Under the pieces are notes generated by a model. That model saw only the letters and a program-made list of their open reading frames with translations. It made no database searches and had not been told where the DNA came from. This document shows, in pieces, positions 54,501 to 62,676 of a stretch of DNA of 64,000 nucleotides (position 1 is its first letter; every line of letters begins with the position of its first letter). The position numbers and the translations under genes are program-made. Source of the stretch: Anabaena sp051781005 (GTDB lineage: Bacteria; Cyanobacteriota; Cyanobacteriia; Cyanobacteriales; Nostocaceae); NCBI RefSeq assembly GCF_051781005.1, contig NZ_JBPWOA010000021.1, positions 13,019-77,018 on the forward strand, given 5' to 3'.

Positions 54501-55813
54501 AATCTAATTGGCTTACCATCTTGATTCCAAAGTGCCTGACCGCGTACCAAAATCCACTTGTAACTATCATCTCTGCACAACATCCGATACTCTTGTATGA
54601 GGTTGGGAGTTTCCCGATTCATATGAGCGCGATTTGCCTGAATTACCCCTTTGAGATCATCTGGATGAATGCGTTTGATCCATTCGTTAATATCATTAGC
54701 AATTTCTTCTTCTTCATAGCCCAATATTTCTTTCCAGCGAGCCGAGTAAAAGACTTCAGCTGTCTGTAAATTCAAATCATAAATACCATCTTTACTAGCT
54801 TGAATTGCTAATTGCCAGCGTTCCTCACTTTGTCTTAATTCTTCTTCTGCCTGCTGGCGTTTCTTCTCTGTTTGATGAGCGCTGATAAACTTACCAATAC
54901 TTTGAGCCATCAATTCAATAATTTCTTTTTCGTGACTCTCAAATTTATCAGGTCTGGTATCAGTAGAAAAAAAGCAAAGCGTACCATAAATATGTCCATC
55001 TACCCATATAGGAGTGCCAATGTAGGACTCTATTTTTAGGCTTTGGTATAGTGGATGGCAACGCATCTCTGGGATTTCTCCTACATGGTGGAAGGTAACA
55101 GTTTGCTGTTGCTCAAACACTTTTCCACAATAAGCATCTGATAACTTAATTTCTAGCCCAGGAACCAAGCTGCTTAAGTCAGATTGCACAGCCAAAAATG
55201 AATAAGTTTGATTGTTGATCTGACCAATTGCTCCTGCTGAAAATCGTAGAACTTGACAACCTGTATTTAAATAATCTAAAAATAGTTTTTCAACATTACT
55301 AAAATCGGTCATGTTGATTCGATGTAACTGCTTTAAACTAGAACTAAAATCAGCCAGTGCTTGGGTTTTTTGCAGTAATTCTTCATTCTGCTCGACTAAC
55401 TGATTTTGTAAGCGCTGAATTCGGAGTTGATTTTCAATCCTGGCAATTACTTCCTCAGCTTGAAAGGGTTTGCTAATATAATCTGCACCACCCATTCCAA
55501 ATGCTTTTACTTTATCTAAAGGCTCATCAAGGGCGCTAATAAAAATTATAGGTATGTCACGGCTATATTCATTTGCTTTTAGCCTTTTACAAACCTCATA
55601 GCCATCCATATCGTTCATCATAATATCCAGCAAAATCAAATCGGGCAACTTGGCCTGAACTGACCTCAGTGCTATATCGGCATCTAATGCAGACCGCACT
55701 TTATAACCATAATTAGTAAGTACCTTCGAGAGCAGAACTAAATTTACTGGACTATCATCAACCACCAAGATATTTGCTAGGGATTGAGAGTGTTGCTGCT
55801 GGTTCATATTCAT
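51470..55813 (-). CDS. Large hybrid histidine kinase: REC-GAF-PAS-PAS-GAF-GAF-HisKA-HATPase-REC
   Basis: 1447 residues from ATG 55813; ATG 55807 is an alternative. The N-terminal receiver (LVVDDSPVNLVLLSKVL, DLILLDIMMNDMDGYEV, YISKPFQAEEVI) is followed by a GAF domain (about 155-310), a PAS/PAC pair (WQLAIQASKDGIYDLNL; then IIENIPDMIFVKDAK), and two GAF domains (about 590-760 and 780-960, the second with a phytochrome-like TTVELRNLLKCDRVAIYQF). HisKA has FLANMSHELRTPLNAIMGFTQVM and the ATPase NLLGNAIKFTQKGQV, DTGPGIAPEE and GTGLGLAISQKF. The C-terminal receiver has LILMDMQMPIMDGYEA. Soluble; multiple inputs. The EAL-fusion and receiver genes precede it on the same strand. Confidence 0.94.
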   Translation of the reverse strand: MNMNQQQHSQSLANILVVDDSPVNLVLLSKVLTNYGYKVRSALDADIALRSVQAKLPDLILLDIMMNDMDGYEVCKRLKANEYSRDIPIIFISALDEPLDKVKAFGMGGADYISKPFQAEEVIARIENQLRIQRLQNQLVEQNEELLQKTQALADFSSSLKQLHRINMTDFSNVEKLFLDYLNTGCQVLRFSAGAIGQINNQTYSFLAVQSDLSSLVPGLEIKLSDAYCGKVFEQQQTVTFHHVGEIPEMRCHPLYQSLKIESYIGTPIWVDGHIYGTLCFFSTDTRPDKFESHEKEIIELMAQSIGKFISAHQTEKKRQQAEEELRQSEERWQLAIQASKDGIYDLNLQTAEVFYSARWKEILGYEEEEIANDINEWIKRIHPDDLKGVIQANRAHMNRETPNLIQEYRMLCRDDSYKWILVRGQALWNQDGKPIRFICCHTDISEKARLEADRKYQEEEIRQTQAFLDSIIENIPDMIFVKDAKDLKFVRLNKAGEELLGHTREELTGKNDEDLFPQTEADFFIAKDREVLANKNILDIPEETIHTRYQGIRTLHTKKIPILDETGNPQYLLGISEDITESKRQQTALQLIVEGTASKTGSQFFRSLVRYLAEVLQVRYAFVTRFIDSAKMRACTLAFWAGEDFGENFEYDLAETPCQQILSGEVVFYPHSIQSFFPHHQHLIELEVESYLAIPLNDSMGKIVGYLKVLDTKPMINNQTTELIVRIFAARAGAELERQLFENALQESIEQQRANLRVVERMRQTLDISKIFHTTTVELRNLLKCDRVAIYQFHSDWSGEFVDESVGDGWISLLPQHNNHPKFAENLILNEQCSIRKFERRKLDRSAQNNNTANYKFCTDTYIQEKKDGIYNQGTSYRVVEDIYKAGFKDCYLQLLERFQAKSYIIVPIFQSGKLWGLLAVYQNSAPRPWKSNEINLVINIGQQLGIALHQAELFAQIQHQSVELEKARDAAESANRAKSEFLANMSHELRTPLNAIMGFTQVMSRDISLHQTHQEHLNIINSSGQHLLELINDVLEMSKVEAGRIQLNTTSFDLYYLLNNLEYLLRLKATSKQLTLIFERTPDIPQYIKTDEVKLRQVLLNLLGNAIKFTQKGQVNLCVSTGESQDHQEQVSNFLIFKIKDTGPGIAPEEIQRLFTPFVQTKTAHSHEGTGLGLAISQKFVKLMGGEITVESVVGVGSVFQFHIKVDCAEKVDIPAPLSNHRVIHLAPNQPAYRLLIVENQWESKKLLVEMLSPLGFEVYTAENGQEGLELWQRYQPHLILMDMQMPIMDGYEATRQIRAGEIDNLAAVQHQTKIIALTASAFEEQRTYILSIGCDDFIHKPFREEFLLNKLAEHLGVNYTYEEKTENIERETERSSSFILTPSSLQVMPGEWITQLHGSAGRCSKRQTVELINQIPELHSNLAKALTNLVHDFHFEKIVQLCVE

Positions 55814-55859
55814 TTTACGGGTAAACAAGCGATCGCTTGCCCTAGCGGAAGCGTATCCA

Positions 55860-56930
55860 TTAGCTGACGGCTGTAGGCTGATTAAATAACAAATCTACGA
55901 TCTCATGATTTTCTAAGGGCTTGGCAAAGAAATATCCCTGTCCCTGATTACAACCGATTAACTGAAGCTTGTTCATTTGTTCAACTGTTTCTACCCCCTC
56001 GGCAATCACCTCAAGTCCTAAGTTATGTGCTAGGTTGGCGATCGCTTGGACTATGTGGTTTCCGCTGGAACAATCCAACTTCTGCACAAAAGAACGATCT
56101 ATCTTTAAGACATCTAATGGCAGTTCATAAAGTCGGCTCAGGGAAGAATAACCTGTACCAAAATCATCTATATACAACCGCACTCCTAAATTCTGTAAGT
56201 CCTCTAAAGTTTTATTAGCATTTACCTGGCTGTCAATTATAGCACTCTCAGTAATTTCCAATACTAAGTTCTGAGGCTGTAAACCAGTTTCCTGTAAAAC
56301 TTGCTTAACTTGTTCTACTAAAAGAGGAAGTGCTAACTGTTTACTAGAAACATTCACGCTCACTGTCAGGGAGTTAAAAAGCTCAGGAAACTGCTGTTGC
56401 CAGGTGCAAAGTTGACAGCAAGCCTCTTGTAAAACCCAAAAGCCTATGTCAATAATCAAGCCTTTTTCCTCAGCTAGAGGAATAAATTTGTCAGGATATA
56501 TTATTCCCCAAGTAGGGTGTTGCCAGCGAATCAAAGCTTCAAAACCGCTAATTTGATTGTTTTTCAGGGAAACTATTGGCTGATAGCACAGCTTAAACTC
56601 ATTGCGAGTCAATGCCATTTTTAGATCTCGCTCCAACCGCAAATGAGCAAGTTCTGCCGATGAAAGGAAGAGAGTTTGAGCTTCTGGCTCTCGTTCGATA
56701 GCATTCGTGAGCCGCATCAGCCTCTCTGCATTATTAGTAGCAATCTCTACCATCCGCAATTCCTGCTGCGAAAGATTGCCTAGCTTGCCTGAACTTAAGA
56801 GATCCAGCGCCACCTGAATTACCGTCAACGGGGTACGCAACTCATGACTGATGCCCAAGAAATTTTCATCGTTAATTTCTAGATTAGCAGCACCATCAAA
56901 ATGTATATTTGAAGCTAGGCTATTTGTCAT
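55860..56930 (-). CDS. HisKA-EAL fusion: phosphotransfer domain joined to c-di-GMP phosphodiesterase
   Basis: A 356-residue soluble protein. Residues about 24-85 are a histidine kinase dimerisation domain with H-box GISHELRTPLTVIQVALDLL. No ATPase (N/G boxes) follows. Instead, from about residue 100, there is a complete EAL domain: FEALIRWQHP, VNVSSKQL, LEITES, DDFGTGYSSL, LKIDRSFVQ, AEGVET and GQGYFFAKP, all catalytic positions kept. A likely reading is that the histidine accepts phosphate from a neighbour and controls the phosphodiesterase. It lies 46 bp before the 1447-residue kinase gene and 166 bp after a receiver gene. Confidence 0.92.
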   Translation of the reverse strand: MTNSLASNIHFDGAANLEINDENFLGISHELRTPLTVIQVALDLLSSGKLGNLSQQELRMVEIATNNAERLMRLTNAIEREPEAQTLFLSSAELAHLRLERDLKMALTRNEFKLCYQPIVSLKNNQISGFEALIRWQHPTWGIIYPDKFIPLAEEKGLIIDIGFWVLQEACCQLCTWQQQFPELFNSLTVSVNVSSKQLALPLLVEQVKQVLQETGLQPQNLVLEITESAIIDSQVNANKTLEDLQNLGVRLYIDDFGTGYSSLSRLYELPLDVLKIDRSFVQKLDCSSGNHIVQAIANLAHNLGLEVIAEGVETVEQMNKLQLIGCNQGQGYFFAKPLENHEIVDLLFNQPTAVS

Positions 56931-57096
56931 AATTCCTACTCTGTATTAGTCAAGTAATTAAGTTATTAATTAAAAATTGTATTGCTAGATTGTGGAAAAT
57001 TCGTGGATGTACATCAAATCGGCTACAGGAAGAGAGTAAATTACGTACTGGACAAAACCCTCACCACAACATTACCTAAATTATTTATTTTTTGGA

Positions 57097-57492
57097 TTAC
57101 TCCACAATACTTCCATTACTCCAACCAAGAGCTAGTAATAACTTTTCAGCTAATTGAGCCGGCTTAAAGGGTTTAGCAATCAGCGCTCGAACACCCAAAT
57201 TCGCAAAAAGACGTTGATCAGATGCCTGTACTTTGGCAGTTAGCAAAATAACCGGAATATTCTGAGTTAATGGATTTGACTGGAGTTTCTGAAATGTCTT
57301 GACCCCATCGAGATCTGGTAACATCACATCCAGCAAAATTGCATCAGGCTGTTCCGTCTCAGCTTTGTGTATTCCCTCATGGCTGGTTCTGGCTAAGATA
57401 ACTTTTAATCCTGCCATAATTTCTAGACTGATTTTCGCAACCTCCCGGATATCATCTTCATCATCAATCACCAAAACTGTTTTTCTTTTCAT
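57097..57492 (-). CDS. Stand-alone receiver (CheY-like response regulator)
   Basis: A 131-residue single-domain protein. VLVIDDEDDIREVAKISLE gives the acidic pocket, AILLDVMLPDLDGVKTF the phospho-acceptor, LLTAKVQ the threonine and LIAKPFKPAQLAEKLL the lysine. All receiver residues are present and there is no output domain, so it acts as a phosphate shuttle or binding partner. It heads the minus-strand set receiver, HisKA-EAL, hybrid kinase, and diverges from the REC-winged-helix-HPt-REC gene. Confidence 0.93.
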   Translation of the reverse strand: MKRKTVLVIDDEDDIREVAKISLEIMAGLKVILARTSHEGIHKAETEQPDAILLDVMLPDLDGVKTFQKLQSNPLTQNIPVILLTAKVQASDQRLFANLGVRALIAKPFKPAQLAEKLLLALGWSNGSIVE

Positions 57493-57804
57493 CTCAACCT
57501 CCTAGAAAACCACCACTTACCCGTAGGGCAGTGTACATCTGCTAGATTATGACTTGGCAGAGATAATATCCAATAAAAATAGATAATCTTCACTTTTTCT
57601 AATACTCCGAAATCTTGATAATCAATATAGGCAGCAAATATCATATTATGAGTCTACTCCAATTTGTAGGTATTGAACCAGGAATCAACCAAGTATCAAC
57701 CAAAATATCTAGTAATATTACTTAAGTTTTAAATTGATTATAGATATAAAATTTAACTTAAAGAGATAAATTGTGAGGATATACAGGAGCTGAAGATTAA
57801 CGCT
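57493..57804. promoter_or_regulatory. Divergent promoter region of the signalling island
   Basis: 312 bp between the divergent receiver genes. It carries three 9-bp repeats at 11-bp spacing (57673-57703) and an AT-rich inverted repeat TTAAGTT/AACTTAA (57722-57728 and 57755-57761). A ribosome site AGGAG (57785-57789) precedes the plus-strand start. Confidence 0.55.
57673..57703 (+). promoter_or_regulatory. Three direct repeats spaced 11 bp, candidate OmpR-type binding site
   Basis: TTGAACCAG (57673-57681), ATCAACCAA (57684-57692) and ATCAACCAA (57695-57703) each start 11 bp after the previous one. OmpR/PhoB-type regulators bind head-to-tail repeats at this spacing. The next gene, starting at 57805, encodes such a regulator. 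Confidence 0.5.
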
Positions 57805-59310
57805 ATGAGGATTCTACTGGTAGATGATGATGAAACTGTAGTAAAACTTTTAACTGATGTGCTACAGAAACAGAATTATGTTGTAGATATAGCCAGTGAT
57901 GGTGAGACTGGTTGGGAGTTCATAGAAAGCTTTCAGTATGATCTAGTATTGTTAGATGTGATGCTTCCTAAGCTTGATGGCATCAGCTTTTGTCGTCGTT
58001 TGAGAGAGATGAAAAATCCAGTTTTGGTAATGCTATTGACTGCTTGTGATACTACAAGTGATAAGCTTATGGGGCTAGATAGCGGAGCAGATGATTATGT
58101 TGTCAAGCCATTTAATGTTGAGGAACTTGCTGCCCGTATCCGTGCCTTAATCCGTAGAGGAAGTTCATCTAGTTCTGTGGTACTCATATGTGGTGAATTA
58201 CGCCTTGATCCAAATCTGCATGAAGTGACTTATGGGTCACAGTTACTGAAGTTTAGCCGCAAAGAGTATCTTTTAGTAGAGTTGTTTTTTCGCAATCAAA
58301 AACGGGTTTACAGTTGCGGAGATATTGTTAATCACCTGTGGGCATTTGATGACGAACTACCCAATGAATCTACAGTTAGATCCCACATTAAGAATATTCG
58401 CCGTGAATTAAAAGCAGTTGGTGCGGGTGATTTCCTGGAAACGGTATATGGGCAGGGATACCGAATTAATGCTGCTTTCCTTGCCGCGAAAAATGATCAA
58501 TTAGTTGTCAATTCGGCTAAACAAGAAACTTTAGATAACTCTATTGTCGAAATATGGAAGCAGACAAAAAACTTAACTTTTGAACGTCTGATCGCTTTGG
58601 AACAATTTATATCCACTCTAGTAGTTGGTCTATTTGATGAAAACTCACACCAAAAAGCAATTCAAAATGCCCATAAGCTCGTGGGATCTCTGGGTATGTT
58701 TGGCTTTGAACAGGGGAGTAATTTAGCTCGACAAATAGAAATTTTCTTGGAGTCGGATTTTAAATCTCTATCGCACTTTAGTGTAGTTTACCAACAAAAA
58801 ATTGCTCAGAAATTAGAACCGTTAGTGATTGCTTTGCGTCAGGAAATTGAAGGTTCTGCTAAAGAGCTAATTAATGTAACTAATATAGGTGAAGAAGCTG
58901 AGTTATTTAAACCAATCAATGCCACAATTCTAGCCGTTGATGATGATCCACAAATTCTGATGACCTTAAGAATATTATTGGAACCTTTGGGAGTGAAGCT
59001 AACTTGTTTAGGAAATCCAGAAAATTTCTGGGAAACTTTAATATCTACTTATCCAGATTTTCTGATTCTTGATATTAATATGCCTAGTGGAACTGAAGGG
59101 TTGGATTTGTGTCGGGATGTACGTCAAAATCATGACTGGAATTGGCTACCAATCTTATTCCTGACTAGCTGTGCTGATGCAGAAACTTTGCAAAAAGCCT
59201 TTATTAATGGAGCAGATGATTACCTAACCAAGCCAATTGTCCCTAAGGAACTCTTTACCCGAATTATCAATCGTCTCCAACGCATCCGAATACTCAGAAA
59301 TCAGATGTGA
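57805..59310 (+). CDS. Response regulator REC-winged helix-HPt-REC
   Basis: A 501-residue protein. Receiver 1 (1-120) has LVDDDETVVKLL, acceptor about Asp51 in VLLDVMLPKLDG, and YVVKPFNVEEL. The OmpR-type winged helix (about 130-230) has LKFSRKEYLLVELFF, ESTVRSHIKNIRREL and VYGQGYRI. An HPt domain (about 255-350) has the phosphohistidine in NAHKLVGSLGMFG (about His290). Receiver 2 (about 370-495) has VDDDPQILMTLRILL, FLILDINMPSGTEG and YLTKPIVPKEL. One chain thus holds two acceptors, a transfer histidine and a DNA-binding domain. This layout is known in cyanobacteria but the circuits are poorly described. Confidence 0.93.
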   Translation: MRILLVDDDETVVKLLTDVLQKQNYVVDIASDGETGWEFIESFQYDLVLLDVMLPKLDGISFCRRLREMKNPVLVMLLTACDTTSDKLMGLDSGADDYVVKPFNVEELAARIRALIRRGSSSSSVVLICGELRLDPNLHEVTYGSQLLKFSRKEYLLVELFFRNQKRVYSCGDIVNHLWAFDDELPNESTVRSHIKNIRRELKAVGAGDFLETVYGQGYRINAAFLAAKNDQLVVNSAKQETLDNSIVEIWKQTKNLTFERLIALEQFISTLVVGLFDENSHQKAIQNAHKLVGSLGMFGFEQGSNLARQIEIFLESDFKSLSHFSVVYQQKIAQKLEPLVIALRQEIEGSAKELINVTNIGEEAELFKPINATILAVDDDPQILMTLRILLEPLGVKLTCLGNPENFWETLISTYPDFLILDINMPSGTEGLDLCRDVRQNHDWNWLPILFLTSCADAETLQKAFINGADDYLTKPIVPKELFTRIINRLQRIRILRNQM

Positions 59311-59492
59311 TATCATCATGTTCGTTTGTTACATTTAATATACTTATTTGGGCTGGTAATAGAGAAGAGAAATTATCAAAGAGACTAGGTTGATTATAAA
59401 GTAATTATCTAACATTTGATATGAAATACTAATTTACATATTTTTTTAAGCAAATAAAATATAATTTATGTACTTCTAAGCTCGCTTTAATT

Positions 59493-60641
59493 ATGAATAA
59501 TTTTCAGCCATATCCCTGTAAAGCTAACATACTAATAGTTGATGACACGCCAAACAACCTACATTTGCTCTCCAGTATGCTGGAAGAACAGGGGTATGAG
59601 GTACGTTGCGCTAATAGCGGTGCGATCGCACTCAAGGCAGTAGAAATCGAGCATCCAGATATCATATTGTTAGACATCAATATGCCCAATATGAATGGCT
59701 ATGAAGTCTGTGAGCGTTTAAAATTAGATAAACATACTCAAGCCATCCCAGTAATTTTTCTCAGCGCCCTCAGTGAAACAATAGATAAGGTTAAAGCCTT
59801 TAAAATAGGAGGGATAGATTATATTACCAAACCTTTTCAGTTAGAAGAAGTCCTGGCTCGAATCGAGACTCAGTTAAGCTTGAGACAAATGCAAATAGAA
59901 CTGCAAAAAGCAAAGGATCAAGCTCTTAAAGCTTTAGAACAAGAGCAAGAACTCAATCGGCTTAAATCAGAATTTGTCTCGATGATTTCCCATGACTTTC
60001 GTAATCCACTCACTAGTATTCAAGGTTTTGCCGGGTTACTGGAATGTGGTGGTAAAGTTCCTACTCCGGAAACACTCAACCGTTACATTGACAAGATTAA
60101 CAATGCTGTTGACCAACTACTTGCGTTGCTAGATGAGATACTTCTCATTGGGAAAATAGAAGTAGGTAAAATGCAGTATGAACCTGTAGTAGTTGACTTA
60201 GAAAATTTTTGCAAAGAACTCATTGATAGCCTGCAATATAGTTTGGGTAATCAACATCAAATCTGTTTTAATTACACTGGCAATTCTACAAAAGCAGAGA
60301 TGGATTTAATACTACTCCAACGTATCCTTACCAACTTACTTTCCAACGCCATCAAGTATTCCCCTTCTAGATCGGAAATTTATTTGGATTTGGAATGTCA
60401 GAATCATGTTGTTATCTTCAAAGTACGTGATCAAGGAATGGGAATTCCCTTAGAAAATCAATCACACTTGTTTGAAGCATTTTACCGCTGTAATAATGTA
60501 GGTAACATCAAAGGAACAGGTTTAGGACTAGCAATTGTCAAAAAATGTGTTGAAGTTTATCAAGGAAATATTTCATTGGAGAGTCAAGAGAACTTAGGCA
60601 CAACATTTACTGTATCCTTACCTCGCTATGCTCAGAGTTAG
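59493..60641 (+). CDS. Histidine kinase with N-terminal receiver (REC-HisKA-HATPase)
   Basis: A 382-residue soluble kinase. The receiver (about 12-130) has IVDDTPNNLHLLSSML, IILLDINMPNMNGYEV and YITKPFQLEEVLARI. A coiled coil (about 135-160) leads to HisKA with FVSMISHDFRNPLTSIQGFAGLL. The ATPase has NLLSNAIKYSPSRSE, DQGMGIPLEN and GTGLGLAIVKKC. Kinases with a receiver at the front are often regulated by an upstream kinase. It follows the REC-winged-helix-HPt-REC gene on the same strand with a 182-bp gap. Confidence 0.93.
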   Translation: MNNFQPYPCKANILIVDDTPNNLHLLSSMLEEQGYEVRCANSGAIALKAVEIEHPDIILLDINMPNMNGYEVCERLKLDKHTQAIPVIFLSALSETIDKVKAFKIGGIDYITKPFQLEEVLARIETQLSLRQMQIELQKAKDQALKALEQEQELNRLKSEFVSMISHDFRNPLTSIQGFAGLLECGGKVPTPETLNRYIDKINNAVDQLLALLDEILLIGKIEVGKMQYEPVVVDLENFCKELIDSLQYSLGNQHQICFNYTGNSTKAEMDLILLQRILTNLLSNAIKYSPSRSEIYLDLECQNHVVIFKVRDQGMGIPLENQSHLFEAFYRCNNVGNIKGTGLGLAIVKKCVEVYQGNISLESQENLGTTFTVSLPRYAQS

Positions 60642-60684
60642 TTTTAATATCACTATAGAAATCCGGCTTGAGAGCAATTCTGTA

Positions 60685-61914
60685 TTAACTAGATGGGCAT
60701 AAAGATTGGTCATTTACAGAAGGGAGGAAGCAGGAATTGGATAGATGCACATTTTTTGGTGCAGTGCTTAAATATTTATCTACTATGCTCCAAATTTTAT
60801 CGATTGATATAGGTTTATTAATAAAATCTGTAGCACCAAATACCTTAGCTCTAGCTCTATCAAAAGCACCATTACTTCCTGTTAAAATAGCTAGTGGTGT
60901 GTTGGCAAAAGCAGAAGTACGTCGCAAACTAGTGCAAAGTTCGTAACCATTCATACCTGGCATCATCAAATCTAAGAAAATCAAGTCTGGTTTATTTTGA
61001 ATCAGAATCGGTAAAGCTTGCAGAGGATCTTGAATCTTGAGAAACCTCATTCCGTTTGAGGTAATAATGCGCTCTAGAATTTGACAAACTTGAGGGCTAT
61101 CATCTACACAAGCAACAAGAGGTATATTCCCACTATTAATATGTGTAATCATATGGCTATTTTTAACTCTTGCAACTGCTAATGGTAGATCAGGAACTTC
61201 TACAAGTTTTGTGATTCCTTGCTGAATATAGGGCAGTAATGAACGGGAAACTGATAATACACTCTGTTTCATTTTGACCGCTAAATCCCACAGAGTATGT
61301 TTACCGTTGATTAAATTCTCAAAGTTTTTGTAGACATTTGGACTTACTTGCTGCCGGAGTTTTTCTGGTTTTAGTAGAACTGGTGCCAAATCAGGAGATA
61401 AGCTTGCTAAACCAGCTTTTGACCAATTATTCCAGCAGTTTTGCATTTGCTGGAGAAACATATTTGCACTAATGGAACTAATTGGTGCTTCTAGTATTAC
61501 TTCTTGATTGCGTTCGCAAACAAAAGAGTTAAAATTTAGGTGTTGAACTAAATCAAATAAAAGTTCTGATATAGTGCTTTCGGCAATAGCATTAATTTGA
61601 TTTAGTTGGATTTTTTGAGCTTGGTGTAAATTTTCAAGCAGTTGATAATCCCAGTAATGTAGTGACGTATCTTCAGAGCTTAAAGATAATTTGTTAGTAT
61701 CAATCTGAGGGCAGAATTGAGCGATGTTTCTACGTAATCGGCGAGAGGGGTGAATCCCTCCTGTTGCCCAAACTAACTGTCCCAGACTGTAATAGAAAAT
61801 CCAACTTTTTCCTTGTAAGGTTTGAATTTTTAACTGTCCGTTATATTGCAGTTGTGTACAAATTTGAAATTCTTGAAAGAGTAGTTTAGTTTCCATAGAT
61901 TTTAGATTATTCAT
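60685..61914 (-). CDS. PatA-like response regulator (PATAN-REC)
   Basis: A 409-residue protein. The N-terminal PATAN region (about 8-250) begins QICTQLQYNGQLKIQTLQGKSWIFYYSLGQLVWATGGIHPSRRLRR. The C-terminal receiver (about 268-390) has VACVDDSPQVCQILERII, IFLDLMMPGMNGYEL and FINKPISIDKIW. PatA itself controls heterocyst spacing in Anabaena, and other family members act in motility and phototaxis. There is no DNA-binding domain. ATG 61914 is used; ATG at codon 7 is an alternative. It is convergent with the REC-kinase gene, 43 bp apart. Confidence 0.88.
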   Translation of the reverse strand: MNNLKSMETKLLFQEFQICTQLQYNGQLKIQTLQGKSWIFYYSLGQLVWATGGIHPSRRLRRNIAQFCPQIDTNKLSLSSEDTSLHYWDYQLLENLHQAQKIQLNQINAIAESTISELLFDLVQHLNFNSFVCERNQEVILEAPISSISANMFLQQMQNCWNNWSKAGLASLSPDLAPVLLKPEKLRQQVSPNVYKNFENLINGKHTLWDLAVKMKQSVLSVSRSLLPYIQQGITKLVEVPDLPLAVARVKNSHMITHINSGNIPLVACVDDSPQVCQILERIITSNGMRFLKIQDPLQALPILIQNKPDLIFLDLMMPGMNGYELCTSLRRTSAFANTPLAILTGSNGAFDRARAKVFGATDFINKPISIDKIWSIVDKYLSTAPKNVHLSNSCFLPSVNDQSLCPSS

Positions 61915-62226
61915 AGCTATATTTAGAAGTTATTTTTACATAATTTTTGGATGAACTCAGGAGAAGGAGAAGCACTGATAGTTTTGCCACAGGCATCGTC
62001 CTATCACCCTGATGCTTCTAAATTTAGACAATTATTGTGCAAAACTTGTGGAGGAAATTTATGTATTTCTGCCAGAAATAAATATTTTTATGTATAAGTA
62101 TATACGAATATATAGCAGTATAGAATTTAGTTGAGTGATTTGCTGCTGCTAGTGGGTAAAATATCGGGATTGCAATGCTTATGAGTATCGTCTTATCAAG
62201 CAGCAAAGGGGCTTTCAGTAGATATC
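61915..62226. other. Intergenic region upstream of the PatA-like gene
   Basis: 312 bp, AT-rich. It contains the promoter of the PATAN-REC gene and the 3' side of the phosphatase-like gene. GCATCGTCCTATCACCCTGATGCTTC near 61993 has weak inverted symmetry (GCATC/GATGC). Nothing else recognised. Confidence 0.4.
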
Positions 62227-62559
62227 TCAACTAAATGTTCCCAATAGCGGCAGAACTTTCTGCTGTAACAACTCAATTAAAGCAAGTTCCATATATTCAT
62301 ACTCATCGGGAATGTCTAAGCAGATCACCCTTTTACCCTTGAGAAAAGGCTGAAAGTTCTTAGATAGCTTGCTTTTGTGGGATTTTTCCATAACAAAAAT
62401 AATATCAGCCCAGGTAATAGATTCTGTGGAAACTGGGTTTTCGGCTGTTCTGTCCAAACCAGCAGATTCTACCTCTAGTCCTGGATATTCTGAAAACACA
62501 GCTTCAGCGGTAGGACTACGTAATTTATTTTGGCTACAGAGGAATAATAGCTTTTTCAT
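62227..62559 (-). CDS. Low molecular weight protein tyrosine phosphatase-like protein
   Basis: A 110-residue protein with the phosphate-binding loop CSQNKLRSPTAEAVF (C-x5-R-S) close to the start, as in LMW phosphatases. VESAGLDRTAENPVS and WADIIFVMEKSHKSKL follow. The acid region near the end reads CLDIPDEYEYMELALIELL. It is shorter than the usual 150 residues and matches a compact bacterial subgroup of unknown substrate. An inverted dispersed repeat lies just upstream. Confidence 0.82.
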   Translation of the reverse strand: MKKLLFLCSQNKLRSPTAEAVFSEYPGLEVESAGLDRTAENPVSTESITWADIIFVMEKSHKSKLSKNFQPFLKGKRVICLDIPDEYEYMELALIELLQQKVLPLLGTFS

Positions 62560-62560
62560 T

Positions 62561-62669
62561 TATATAGCAATTACTATTCAAATAAGGTGCAAGCTGTAAT
62601 ATTTAAACGCAGATGGACGCAGATAAATGCAGATGATTTTGTACTTCATCAGACTAGGAAACGCTATAT
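62561..62669. repeat. Dispersed repeat, copy 2
   Basis: Same order of words as 44566-44653 (TATAGCAATT, AAGGTGCAAGC, TTAAACGCAGAT, TTTTGTACTTCAT, ACTAGGAAACGCTATAT), with an extra GGACGCAGATAAATGCAGAT. Ends ATATAGC and GCTATAT are inverted. Confidence 0.75.
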
Positions 62670-62676
62670 CAATTAG

